58,616 nucleotides of DNA, taken from assembly GCA_028871345.1 (NCBI GenBank), contig JAGWNK010000024.1, positions 1 through 58,616 on the forward strand. The letters are read 5' to 3'. Below are positions 18,671 to 26,316 of the stretch, in pieces; within the stretch, counting starts at the first letter, position 1, and each line of letters begins with the position of its first letter. The notes beneath the pieces were generated by a model that had not been told where the DNA came from, made no database searches, and saw only the letters and a list, made by a program, of their open reading frames with translations. The stretch is from Alphaproteobacteria bacterium. Lineage in GTDB: Bacteria; Pseudomonadota; Alphaproteobacteria; Micropepsales; Micropepsaceae. The translations under genes and the position numbers were made by a program.

Positions 18671-20386
18671 ATGTTGGCATCGACCGCAGCAAGAAGTGGC
18701 ACCTCTCATGTGGCGGCGTTGCGCCGGAAGCTGCCGAATTCCGTGCTTGATGAGTCCTGGCAGACACCGGCCCAGGTGACCGTCACGGTCACGCGCGAGG
18801 CGCTGCCCGAAGCAGTGGAGGCGCTCTATTACGGCCGCGACGGCTGGCTGTCGGTCGTCGTCGGCAGCGACGAGCGCAAGCTCAATGGCAATTTTGCCGT
18901 CTACTATGTGCTTTCCATGGAGGGTGCGGAGAAGAGCCACGTGGTTCTGCGGTCGCTGGTGCCGCCCGACAGCATGGAATATCCCTCGGTGACGCCGAGA
19001 GTGCCGGCCGCTGTCTGGGGTGAGCGCGAGGTGCGCGACATGTTCGGCATGCACCCGGTCGGCCTTCCCGACGAACGGCGCCTGGTGCTGCCTGACGACT
19101 GGCCCGATGATCTCTATCCGTTGCGCAAAGACGCCATGGATTACCGGCTGCGGCCGGACATCACGGCGGATACCGAAACCTATGAATTCAGCAATGCGGC
19201 GAAATCGGAGACGACGGAAGTGCCGCTCGGCCCGCTGCACATCACCTCCGACGAACCAGGCCATTTTCGTCTGTTCGTCGATGGCGAAGACATCATAGAT
19301 GCCGACTACCGCCTGGCCTATGTCCACCGCGGCATGGAGAAGCTCGCCGAAACCCGTATGGGCTACAACGACGTGACGTTTCTGGCTGACCGGATCTGCG
19401 GCATCTGCGGTTTTGCCCACAGTGTGGCGTTTGCCGGTGCCGTAGAGAACGCGCTCGACATCCACGCGCCGCCGCGCGCGGGCACTATCCGCACCATTCT
19501 GCTCGAGGTGGAGCGCCTGCACAGCCATCTGCTCAATCTCGGCCTGGCTTGTCACTTCGTCGGTTTTGATACGGGTTTCATGCATTTCTTCCGCGTCCGC
19601 GAGAAATCCATGGAACTAGCGGAACTGCTGACCGGCTCGCGCAAGACCTATGCCTTGAATCTGATCGGCGGCGTGCGCCGTGACATATTGGCCGAGCAGA
19701 ACACCCGCACGCGCCAGCTGATCGGCGAACTGCGCAGCGAGGTTACGCGGCTGGTGGATATTCTCCTCAGCACCGGAAATATGCGCCAGCGGCTCGAAGG
19801 TGTCGGCTTGCTGGACCACAAGGTGGCGCGCGACTACAGCCCGGTCGGCCCGACCGTGCGCGCCAGCGGCCATCGTCGCGATGTCCGCATCGACCATCCT
19901 TACGCAGGCTATGCGGGCGTAGCTGTGGGCCAGCATGTGCTTGAGGCGGGCGATGTGCTGTCGCGCACCATGATCCGCGCGCAGGAGTTTTTCGATTCGA
20001 TTTCGATCATCGAGCACTGCCTGGACAACGCGCCCGGAGGTCCAATCCTGGTCGAGGGCTTCACTTACAAGCCGTACAGTTTTGCGTTGGGTTACACCGA
20101 GGCGCCACGCGGCGAGGATATCCACTGGTGCATGCTGGGGGACAACCAGAAGGTCCATCGCATCCGGTTTCGCGCCTCGAGCTACAACAACTGGCCGGCG
20201 CTGCGTTACATGCTGAGAGGCAACACCGTCTCCGACGCCCCGATCATTATCGCCAGCATCGACCCGTGCTATTCCTGCACGGACCGCGTCACCGTCGTCG
20301 ATGTGCGCAGGCGTAGTGCAAGCGTGGTCCCCTACAGTGAAATGGAGCGCTACAGCCGGGAGAGGACCAACTCGCCGCTGAAATGA
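18671..20386 (+). CDS. hyfG: Group 4 [NiFe]-hydrogenase large subunit HyfG (HycE-like)
   Basis: 571-residue catalytic subunit fusing a NuoC-like domain (about residues 1-160, with the WGEREVRDMFGMHP signature) to a NuoD/hydrogenase large-subunit domain. All four NiFe ligands are present: C243 and C246 (RICGICGFAHS) and C533 and C536 (DPCYSCTDR), so this is a real hydrogenase, not complex I. After the second CxxC there is a C-terminal tail of about 35 residues, the expected substrate for HycI. ATG 18671 is used because GAGGAGCGAGAG precedes it. Located between the membrane genes and the hyfH-fdsA fusion. Confidence 0.94.
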   Translation: MLASTAARSGTSHVAALRRKLPNSVLDESWQTPAQVTVTVTREALPEAVEALYYGRDGWLSVVVGSDERKLNGNFAVYYVLSMEGAEKSHVVLRSLVPPDSMEYPSVTPRVPAAVWGEREVRDMFGMHPVGLPDERRLVLPDDWPDDLYPLRKDAMDYRLRPDITADTETYEFSNAAKSETTEVPLGPLHITSDEPGHFRLFVDGEDIIDADYRLAYVHRGMEKLAETRMGYNDVTFLADRICGICGFAHSVAFAGAVENALDIHAPPRAGTIRTILLEVERLHSHLLNLGLACHFVGFDTGFMHFFRVREKSMELAELLTGSRKTYALNLIGGVRRDILAEQNTRTRQLIGELRSEVTRLVDILLSTGNMRQRLEGVGLLDHKVARDYSPVGPTVRASGHRRDVRIDHPYAGYAGVAVGQHVLEAGDVLSRTMIRAQEFFDSISIIEHCLDNAPGGPILVEGFTYKPYSFALGYTEAPRGEDIHWCMLGDNQKVHRIRFRASSYNNWPALRYMLRGNTVSDAPIIIASIDPCYSCTDRVTVVDVRRRSASVVPYSEMERYSRERTNSPLK

Positions 20387-20396
20387 AGGCTTCGCC

Positions 20397-23300
20397 ATGT
20401 TCAAGCTGCTCAAGGAAGTTTTCCGCACCGGCAACGCAACGGTCCGCTATCCGTTCGCGCCGCTGCCGGCGACGCCGAACTTTCGCGGCAAGCCGCAGTT
20501 CGATCCCGAGCGCTGCATTGCCTGCGGCGCCTGCGCCATCGCCTGTCCGGCGAATGCGCTGTCAATGGCGACGGATATTGCGGCGGGCGAGCGCATCTGG
20601 GAGATTTGTTTCGGCCGTTGCATATTTTGCGGCAGATGCGAGGAGGTTTGTCCGACGCAGGCGATCGCTTTGTCGCCGGAATACGAACTCGCGGTCATGG
20701 AGCGGGCCGACCTGTATCAGACGGCGGCATTCCGTCTCACCACCTGTCGGGTATGCGGTACGCCGTTCGCGCCGAAGAAGGAAATCGAGTATCTTATTTG
20801 CGTGATGCTTGGTCAGTCCGGAGCGTCCGAGGCGCGCCGCGAGGAGTTGCGCGCCCGGCTGGAGACGTGTCCGGCCTGTAAGCGTACACTTGAAGCTGCG
20901 AAGGGGACCGGCTTTGAAGGTTGGCGCCAAGATGAGGACATGACGCTCGTTCGGGAAGTCGATTACGGCACGCCGCCCACCAAGGGGGAGAGGCAAGTCA
21001 CGCTCACCATCGACGGCTCGGTCGTGAGCGTGGCCGAAGGCACGTCTATCATGCGCGCGGCGACGGAAGCGGGTATCGCGATACCGAAGCTTTGCGCCAC
21101 GGATTCCGAAAGGCCGTTCGGTTCATGCCGGCTCTGTGTGATCGAGATCGATGGCCGCGCGGGCACGCCGGCTTCCTGCACCACGCCGGTCGCCGAAGGC
21201 ATGGTGGTGCGAACCCAGACCGAACGCCTGCAACGGATTCGCCGCGGCGTGATGGAGCTCTATCTTTCCGATCATCCCCTCGAGTGCCGCAACTGCACCG
21301 CGAACGGTGATTGCGAATTGCAGGACATGACGCTTGCCTTCGATCAACGTGAGACACGATTTGGCGTCGACGGCGCTAACCATCTGCAAGCGGGGAAGGA
21401 CGAGTCCAATCCCTATTTCACCTTCAATGCTGCGAAATGCATCGTCTGCTCGCGCTGCGTGCGGGCTTGCGAAGAGATTCAAAGCACATTCGCGCTGACC
21501 ATTTCGGGCCGCGGGTTCCGTTCCAGAGTGGTTGCGGGAATCGACGAGCCCTTCCTGGCGTCCGATTGCGTATCGTGCGGGGCGTGCGTGCAGGCATGCC
21601 CGACGGGGGCTTTGATTGAGAAGACCGTGATCGCCGCGGGCAGGCCGCAGCATTCGGTGGTCACGACATGCGCCTATTGCGGCGTGGGATGCAGCTTCAA
21701 GGCGGAGATGCTCGATGGCGAACTGGTGCGCATGGTGCCCTATAGGGAGGGCAAGGCGAACCGGGGACACTCATGCGTCAAGGGCCGCTTCGCCTGGGTT
21801 TATGCCACGCACAGGGACCGCATCCTGAAGCCGATGATCCGCGAGAGGATCAGCGATCCCTGGCGGGAAGTGAGTTGGGAAGAGGCGATCGGGCGCGCAG
21901 CCTCGGAATTTCGCCGCATCCAGAGGGAGTACGGCCGCGGCGCGATCGGCGGCATCACATCGTCGCGTTGCACCAACGAGGAGACTTTCCTCGTGCAGAA
22001 ATTGGTGCGCGCCGGTTTTGGCAACAACAACGTCGACAACTGCGCCCGCGTCTGCCATTCGCCGACGGGTTACGGTCTCAAGACGGCCTTTGGCACCTCG
22101 GCCGGCACTCAGGATTTCGATTCGGTTGAGCATGCCGACGTGATCATGGTGATCGGGGCCAATCCGACCGACGCCCATCCGGTATTCGCCTCACGGCTCA
22201 AGCGGCGGCTGCGCGAAGGCGCCAAGCTCATCGTCATTGATCCCCGCGGCATCGATCTGGTGCGCGCCCCCCACGTCAAGGCGGTGCATCACCTCGCGCT
22301 CCGACCGGGTACCAACGTAGCGGTCCTGACGGCGCTGGCCCATGTAATCGTCAAGGAAGGTCTGCTTGACAAGAACTTCGTGCGACAACGCTGCGAAAAT
22401 TTCGAGAAATGGGCCGCCTTCGTCCGCGAGGAGCGCAACAGCCCCGAAGAGGTGGAAAAAATCTCGGGCGTACCTGCCGGCACAATCCGGGCGGCGGCGC
22501 GCCTCTACGCCACCGGCGGTAACGGGGCGATCTATTACGGGCTCGGTGTCACCGAACACAGCCAGGGCAGCACGGGCGTGATGGCGATTGCCAATCTGGC
22601 CATGGTGACGGGCAACATTGGCCGTCCGGGCGTGGGGGTGAATCCCCTGCGCGGTCAGAACAACGTGCAGGGTTCCTGCGATATGGGCTCGTTCCCCCAC
22701 GAATTTCCGGGGTACCGGCACGTATCCGACGACGCCGTTCGCGCCACGTTCGAATCGTTATGGGGTGTCGCGTTGGACGCGGAGCCGGGGCTGCGCATTC
22801 CCAACATGCTCGATGCCGCGCTCAACGGATCGTTCAAGGGTCTGTACGTCCAGGGCGAGGACATCGCCCAATCCGATCCTGATACGCATCACGTAGCGGC
22901 AGGCCTTGCCGCCATGGAATGCGTGGTGGTGCACGACCTCTTCCTCAACGAGACCGCCAACTTCGCGCATGTCTTCCTTCCGGGCTCCACCTTTCTGGAG
23001 AAGGACGGCACTTTTACCAACGCCGAACGGCGCATCAACCGTGTGCGCAAGGTGATGGAGCCGAAGAGCGGCTATGCGGATTGGCAGATCACGCTCAATC
23101 TGGCCAAGGCCATGGGCTATCCCATGGAATACAGCCATCCCTCCGAGATCATGGGCGAAATCGCGCGAACAACGCCGAGCTTTGGCGGAGTATCCTATGA
23201 CAAGCTGGAGGCCTTGGGTTCGGTGCAGTGGCCGTGCAACGACAAGGCGCCGTCCGGCTCGCCCGTGATGCATGTGGAAGGGTTCGTGCGCGGCAAGGGC

Positions 23301-23768
23301 AAGTTCGTCATCACCGAATATATCGCGACCGACGAAAAAGCCAGTTCTCACTTCCCGCTGCTGCTCACCACGGGACGTATCTTGAGCCAGTATAATGTCG
23401 GCGTTCAGACGCGGCGCACGGCCAATATCGTGTGGCACGAACGGGACCAGTTGGAGATCAATCCGCTCGACGCCAGAGAACGCCGCATCCGCGAGGGCGA
23501 CTGGATCAACCTGGTAAGCCGTTCGGGCGCCATTAGCCTGCGCGCTCACATCACCGAGCGCGTGTTGCCTGGCGTGGTCTACACGACCTTCCACCATCCC
23601 GAAACCCAGACGAATGTCGTTACCACCGACTATTCCGACTGGGCGACCAATTGCCCCGAATACAAGGTCACGGCCGTAGAGGTGATGCCGTCGAACGGCC
23701 CCGACGGACCGCCGAAGGAAGCCAGGGAGCGAACGGACCGCGCGGGCAGTGTGGAGGCCCGGAAATGA
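20397..23768 (+). CDS. hyfH-fdsA: HyfH-FdsA fusion: hydrogenase ferredoxin subunit joined to formate dehydrogenase catalytic subunit
   Basis: One uninterrupted 1123-residue frame. Residues 1-181 are HyfH/HycF/NuoI-like: [4Fe-4S] motifs CIACGACAIACP and CIFCGRCEEVCP, then the paired CxxC (CRVC, CPAC) seen at the HyfH C-terminus. From Met182 (MTLVREVDYGTPP) the sequence is a full FdsA of about 942 residues: [2Fe-2S] domain (PFGSCRLC), His-Cys3 cluster (HPLECRNCTANGDCELQ), two [4Fe-4S] motifs (CIVCSRCVRAC, CVSCGACVQACP), then the molybdopterin domain with CAYCGVGC and catalytic Cys553-His554 (ARVCHSPTGYG), i.e. a Cys, not Sec, enzyme. It oxidises formate (or reduces CO2). FDH and hydrogenase are thus covalently linked. 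An internal start at ATG 20940 could also yield free FdsA. It overlaps fdhD by ATGA. Confidence 0.93.
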   Translation: MFKLLKEVFRTGNATVRYPFAPLPATPNFRGKPQFDPERCIACGACAIACPANALSMATDIAAGERIWEICFGRCIFCGRCEEVCPTQAIALSPEYELAVMERADLYQTAAFRLTTCRVCGTPFAPKKEIEYLICVMLGQSGASEARREELRARLETCPACKRTLEAAKGTGFEGWRQDEDMTLVREVDYGTPPTKGERQVTLTIDGSVVSVAEGTSIMRAATEAGIAIPKLCATDSERPFGSCRLCVIEIDGRAGTPASCTTPVAEGMVVRTQTERLQRIRRGVMELYLSDHPLECRNCTANGDCELQDMTLAFDQRETRFGVDGANHLQAGKDESNPYFTFNAAKCIVCSRCVRACEEIQSTFALTISGRGFRSRVVAGIDEPFLASDCVSCGACVQACPTGALIEKTVIAAGRPQHSVVTTCAYCGVGCSFKAEMLDGELVRMVPYREGKANRGHSCVKGRFAWVYATHRDRILKPMIRERISDPWREVSWEEAIGRAASEFRRIQREYGRGAIGGITSSRCTNEETFLVQKLVRAGFGNNNVDNCARVCHSPTGYGLKTAFGTSAGTQDFDSVEHADVIMVIGANPTDAHPVFASRLKRRLREGAKLIVIDPRGIDLVRAPHVKAVHHLALRPGTNVAVLTALAHVIVKEGLLDKNFVRQRCENFEKWAAFVREERNSPEEVEKISGVPAGTIRAAARLYATGGNGAIYYGLGVTEHSQGSTGVMAIANLAMVTGNIGRPGVGVNPLRGQNNVQGSCDMGSFPHEFPGYRHVSDDAVRATFESLWGVALDAEPGLRIPNMLDAALNGSFKGLYVQGEDIAQSDPDTHHVAAGLAAMECVVVHDLFLNETANFAHVFLPGSTFLEKDGTFTNAERRINRVRKVMEPKSGYADWQITLNLAKAMGYPMEYSHPSEIMGEIARTTPSFGGVSYDKLEALGSVQWPCNDKAPSGSPVMHVEGFVRGKGKFVITEYIATDEKASSHFPLLLTTGRILSQYNVGVQTRRTANIVWHERDQLEINPLDARERRIREGDWINLVSRSGAISLRAHITERVLPGVVYTTFHHPETQTNVVTTDYSDWATNCPEYKVTAVEVMPSNGPDGPPKEARERTDRAGSVEARK

Positions 23769-24583
23769 GCCTGCCGCTTTCCATCTACCGGGCTCGGCGG
23801 TTGGCCTGGCACGGCGGGGAACTGAGCATGGGCGAACGATCCGTGCCGGAGGAAACGGCGGTGGCATTCACCTACAACCGGCTCACCCAGGCCGTCATGA
23901 TGGCGACGCCGGCAGATCTCGAGGATTTCGCAATCGGCTTCAGCCTGACGGAAGGCGTCGTTGCCGCGCCCGAGGAGATCGAGGCACTGGACATCGTGCC
24001 GACGGCGCTCGGAATCGAGCTGCGCATGGACGTCGCCCCACGGGCTGCTCACGTCGCCGCGGAGCGCCGGCGCACCGCGGCGGGGCCGGTCGGCTGCGGC
24101 CTTTGCGGCATGGAGAGTCTGGAGCAGGCAATGCGCGCGGTCCCGCACGTGGTTACCAACCACAAGTTTCCGGCACAATCGGTTGCCGCGGCCGTGGCAG
24201 CGCTGCCGGCGCATCAGAAGCTCAATCACGACACACGGGCGGTCCATGCCGCCGCCTATTGGGAGCCAAACGCGGGGCTGTTGGCGCTGCGCGAGGACGT
24301 CGGCCGCCACAATGCGCTCGACAAGCTGGCCGGCGCGCTGGCTCGCGGCTCCAAGCGGGCGGATGACGGGATCGTGGTTCTCACCAGTCGCCTTTCCGTG
24401 GAGCTCGTGCAGAAGGCGGCAGCCATGGGTGTGTCGGTGCTCGTCGGTGTTTCCGCCGTCACGGCCCTGGCGCTGCGGGTGGCAGAAGAGGCCAACATCA
24501 CATTGATAGGGATCGCGCGCGACGACGGGTTCGAGATATTTGCCCACGCGGAGCGCATCGAGGCGGTGCAACATGTCGCCTGA
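23765..24583 (+). CDS. fdhD: Formate dehydrogenase sulfurtransferase FdhD
   Basis: 272-residue accessory protein that transfers sulfur from the cysteine desulfurase to the Mo-bis-MGD cofactor, required for active FDH. Visible motifs: the mobile-loop GCGLCGMESL with the CxxC pair, the early DLEDFAIGFSLTEG block, and ALREDVGRHNALDKL, conserved for GDP/cofactor binding. ATG 23765 overlaps the hyfH-fdsA stop; frame upstream of it is antisense to nothing conserved. Its position between fdsA and fdsD is the usual fds operon order (fdsA-fdhD-fdsD). Confidence 0.93.
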   Translation: MSLPLSIYRARRLAWHGGELSMGERSVPEETAVAFTYNRLTQAVMMATPADLEDFAIGFSLTEGVVAAPEEIEALDIVPTALGIELRMDVAPRAAHVAAERRRTAAGPVGCGLCGMESLEQAMRAVPHVVTNHKFPAQSVAAAVAALPAHQKLNHDTRAVHAAAYWEPNAGLLALREDVGRHNALDKLAGALARGSKRADDGIVVLTSRLSVELVQKAAAMGVSVLVGVSAVTALALRVAEEANITLIGIARDDGFEIFAHAERIEAVQHVA

Positions 24584-24821
24584 CAAGCTCGTCTATATGG
24601 CCAACCAGATCGCCAAGTTTTTCGCGCACGAGGATGAAGCGCAGGCGGTCGCCGCCATCGCCGATCACCTGACGGCCTTCTGGGAGCCGCGCATGCGCGC
24701 CGCGATCCTGAAGCACGCCGCGAGCGGCGGCCATGGACTTGATCCGCGCGTGCGCCAGGCGCTCCAGCATGCGGCATTTCGCGGCGGCCGCGCCAACGCT
24801 GAGCGGCATGGATCACCGTAG
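24573..24821 (+). CDS. fdsD: Formate dehydrogenase delta subunit FdsD
   Basis: 82-residue small subunit characteristic of NAD-dependent Fds formate dehydrogenases. Recognised by the N-terminal DKLVYMANQIAKFF and the following helix with HLTAFWEPRMRAAIL. In Rhodobacter it is a chaperone-like component needed for cofactor insertion or complex stability. ATG 24573 overlaps the fdhD stop by 11 bases. Last gene of the plus-strand arm. Its presence shows that the FDH part derives from Fds, not from FdhF. Confidence 0.88.
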   Translation: MSPDKLVYMANQIAKFFAHEDEAQAVAAIADHLTAFWEPRMRAAILKHAASGGHGLDPRVRQALQHAAFRGGRANAERHGSP

Positions 24822-24900
24822 CATCCCGCCACGGCGCCCTGGGCACCTGTTTCTCGTACGGCGCCTATTCCGTCGCCCGGAAGGCCCGAGAGACCATGCT

Positions 24901-25893
24901 CTAAGGGATAAGGACGGCGGCACCCGTCAATCGTCCGCCGCGCAGATCGGACAACGCCGTGTTTACCTCGGCGAGCCGGTAACGGGTCGTCTTGGTGTGG
25001 ATCTTGTGCCGGGCGGCGAAGGCGAGGAATTCCTCGCCATCGCGCCGGGTGAGATTCGCCACCGACCGCAGGACGCGCTCTCCCCACAGTATTTCATAGG
25101 GGAACGACGGAATGTCGCTCATGTGGATGCCGCCGCAGACAACCGTGCCGCCCGGGCGCACGGCGCGCAGCGCCGCAGGAACGAGTTCTCCCACCGGCGC
25201 AAACAGGATCGCTGCATCGAGCGGCAGCGGCGGCCGCTCATCGGCAAACCCCACCCATGTGGCGCCCATGGAACGTCCGAAGGCTTTCGCCCCCTCATCT
25301 CCAGGACGCACGAATGCATACACGCTCTGGCCGCGGGCTTGCGCCACCTGGATCACAATATGCGCCGCGGCCCCGAAACCGTAGAGGCCGAGAGCCTGGC
25401 CGCTGCCGGCCATCATCAGCGAGCGCCAACCGATCAAGCCGGCGCAGAGCAGCGGTGCCGCCTCTTCATCGCCGTAATTGCCGGGAAGCGCAAAGACGTA
25501 TCGTGCATCCGCCACGGTCTCGGTCGCGTAACCGCCGTCGATCTGATAGCCGGTGAACCGCGCATTGGGACAAAGATTCTCCTCGCCGCGCCGGCAGAAT
25601 TCACACACCCCGCAGGTCCAGCCGAGCCACGGCACGCCGACGCGATCGCCGATCTTGAACCGCGCCACGCCGGCACCCAGTTCCACCACGCGCCCGACGA
25701 TTTCGTGGCCGGGCACGACGGGAAGCCTGGGATGTGTGAGGTCCCCATCCACCACATGCAGATCGGTGCGGCAGACCCCGCAGGCCGAAACCGCAATCCG
25801 CACCTGTCCCGCGTCGCAAGGCGCGGGCGCGGTGCTGGCGGGCACCAGCGCGGTGCCTGCCGTCCGCAACACCATCGCCCGCACGGCCGTCAA
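24901..25893 (-). CDS. Zinc-dependent alcohol dehydrogenase
   Basis: 330-residue medium-chain dehydrogenase. Catalytic zinc site: C41 (GVCRTDLH), the GHE at 62-64, and a Cys in LLCAGLIG. Structural zinc lobe: C94, C97, C100 and C108 (CGVCEFCRRGEENLC). The Rossmann core GLYGFGAAAHIVIQVA departs from the usual GxGxxG by an Ala-rich turn, and the sequence ends in LTGAAVLIP, typical of this group. It could reduce acetaldehyde to ethanol in fermentation. Last gene of the hyp operon, its start overlapping the hemerythrin gene by 4 bases. It converges on fdsD. Confidence 0.88.
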   Translation of the reverse strand: MTAVRAMVLRTAGTALVPASTAPAPCDAGQVRIAVSACGVCRTDLHVVDGDLTHPRLPVVPGHEIVGRVVELGAGVARFKIGDRVGVPWLGWTCGVCEFCRRGEENLCPNARFTGYQIDGGYATETVADARYVFALPGNYGDEEAAPLLCAGLIGWRSLMMAGSGQALGLYGFGAAAHIVIQVAQARGQSVYAFVRPGDEGAKAFGRSMGATWVGFADERPPLPLDAAILFAPVGELVPAALRAVRPGGTVVCGGIHMSDIPSFPYEILWGERVLRSVANLTRRDGEEFLAFAARHKIHTKTTRYRLAEVNTALSDLRGGRLTGAAVLIP

Positions 25894-26288
25894 AGTATGC
25901 CTTTGGCGTTGAGATGAGCGCCGAACCGCTTGTCCTCACCCTGGATATGGTGGGTGAGGAACTCGCGCAGGAACCGTAGACTCGAGACGCTGTCATGGCG
26001 TGCGATCTCCTGACGGAACTGCGTTGCCCTCAGCTTCAGCTGCTCGTGCATGGCGCGGTGGGCTGCCGCGCGGGGATAGTCGAAGTCGTCGAAGAACGCC
26101 TCTTCCCGCCGGCAGTGCGCGACGGTGTGCTCGATCAGCCAGTCGCAGCTCTTCTCCAGTTCTGCAGCGGGCGCCTCGCAGCACAATTCGTCATAGAGTT
26201 TGTTGAGGCCGTCGATCAACTTCTTGTGGTCATCGTCGAAGATCGCCACGCCGATGCTGTATTCATCGTTCCAGGTGATAAAGGCCAT
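25890..26288 (-). CDS. Bacteriohemerythrin
   Basis: 132-residue O2-binding di-iron protein. The start at ATG 26288 is preceded by GGAGGCGACA and gives the family N-terminus MAFITWNDEYSIGVAIFDDDH. Iron-ligand motifs in order: DDDHKKL, HTVAHCRREEAFF (HxxxE), RAAAHRAMHEQL (HxxxH), and FLTHHIQGEDKRF (HxxxxD). A longer upstream frame overlaps hypX and is not used. It lies between hypX and the alcohol dehydrogenase, so oxygen scavenging or sensing near hydrogenase maturation is plausible by inference. Confidence 0.92.
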   Translation of the reverse strand: MAFITWNDEYSIGVAIFDDDHKKLIDGLNKLYDELCCEAPAAELEKSCDWLIEHTVAHCRREEAFFDDFDYPRAAAHRAMHEQLKLRATQFRQEIARHDSVSSLRFLREFLTHHIQGEDKRFGAHLNAKGIL

Positions 26289-26316
26289 TGTCGCCTCCGG
26301 CCGCGGGCTTTCCCCG

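Noticed and set aside
12016..20386. Respiratory complex I (Nuo) operon
   Set aside because: Subunit order and lengths match HyfA-G, the large subunit keeps both CxxC nickel sites (C243/C246, C533/C536), and HycH/HycI are present.
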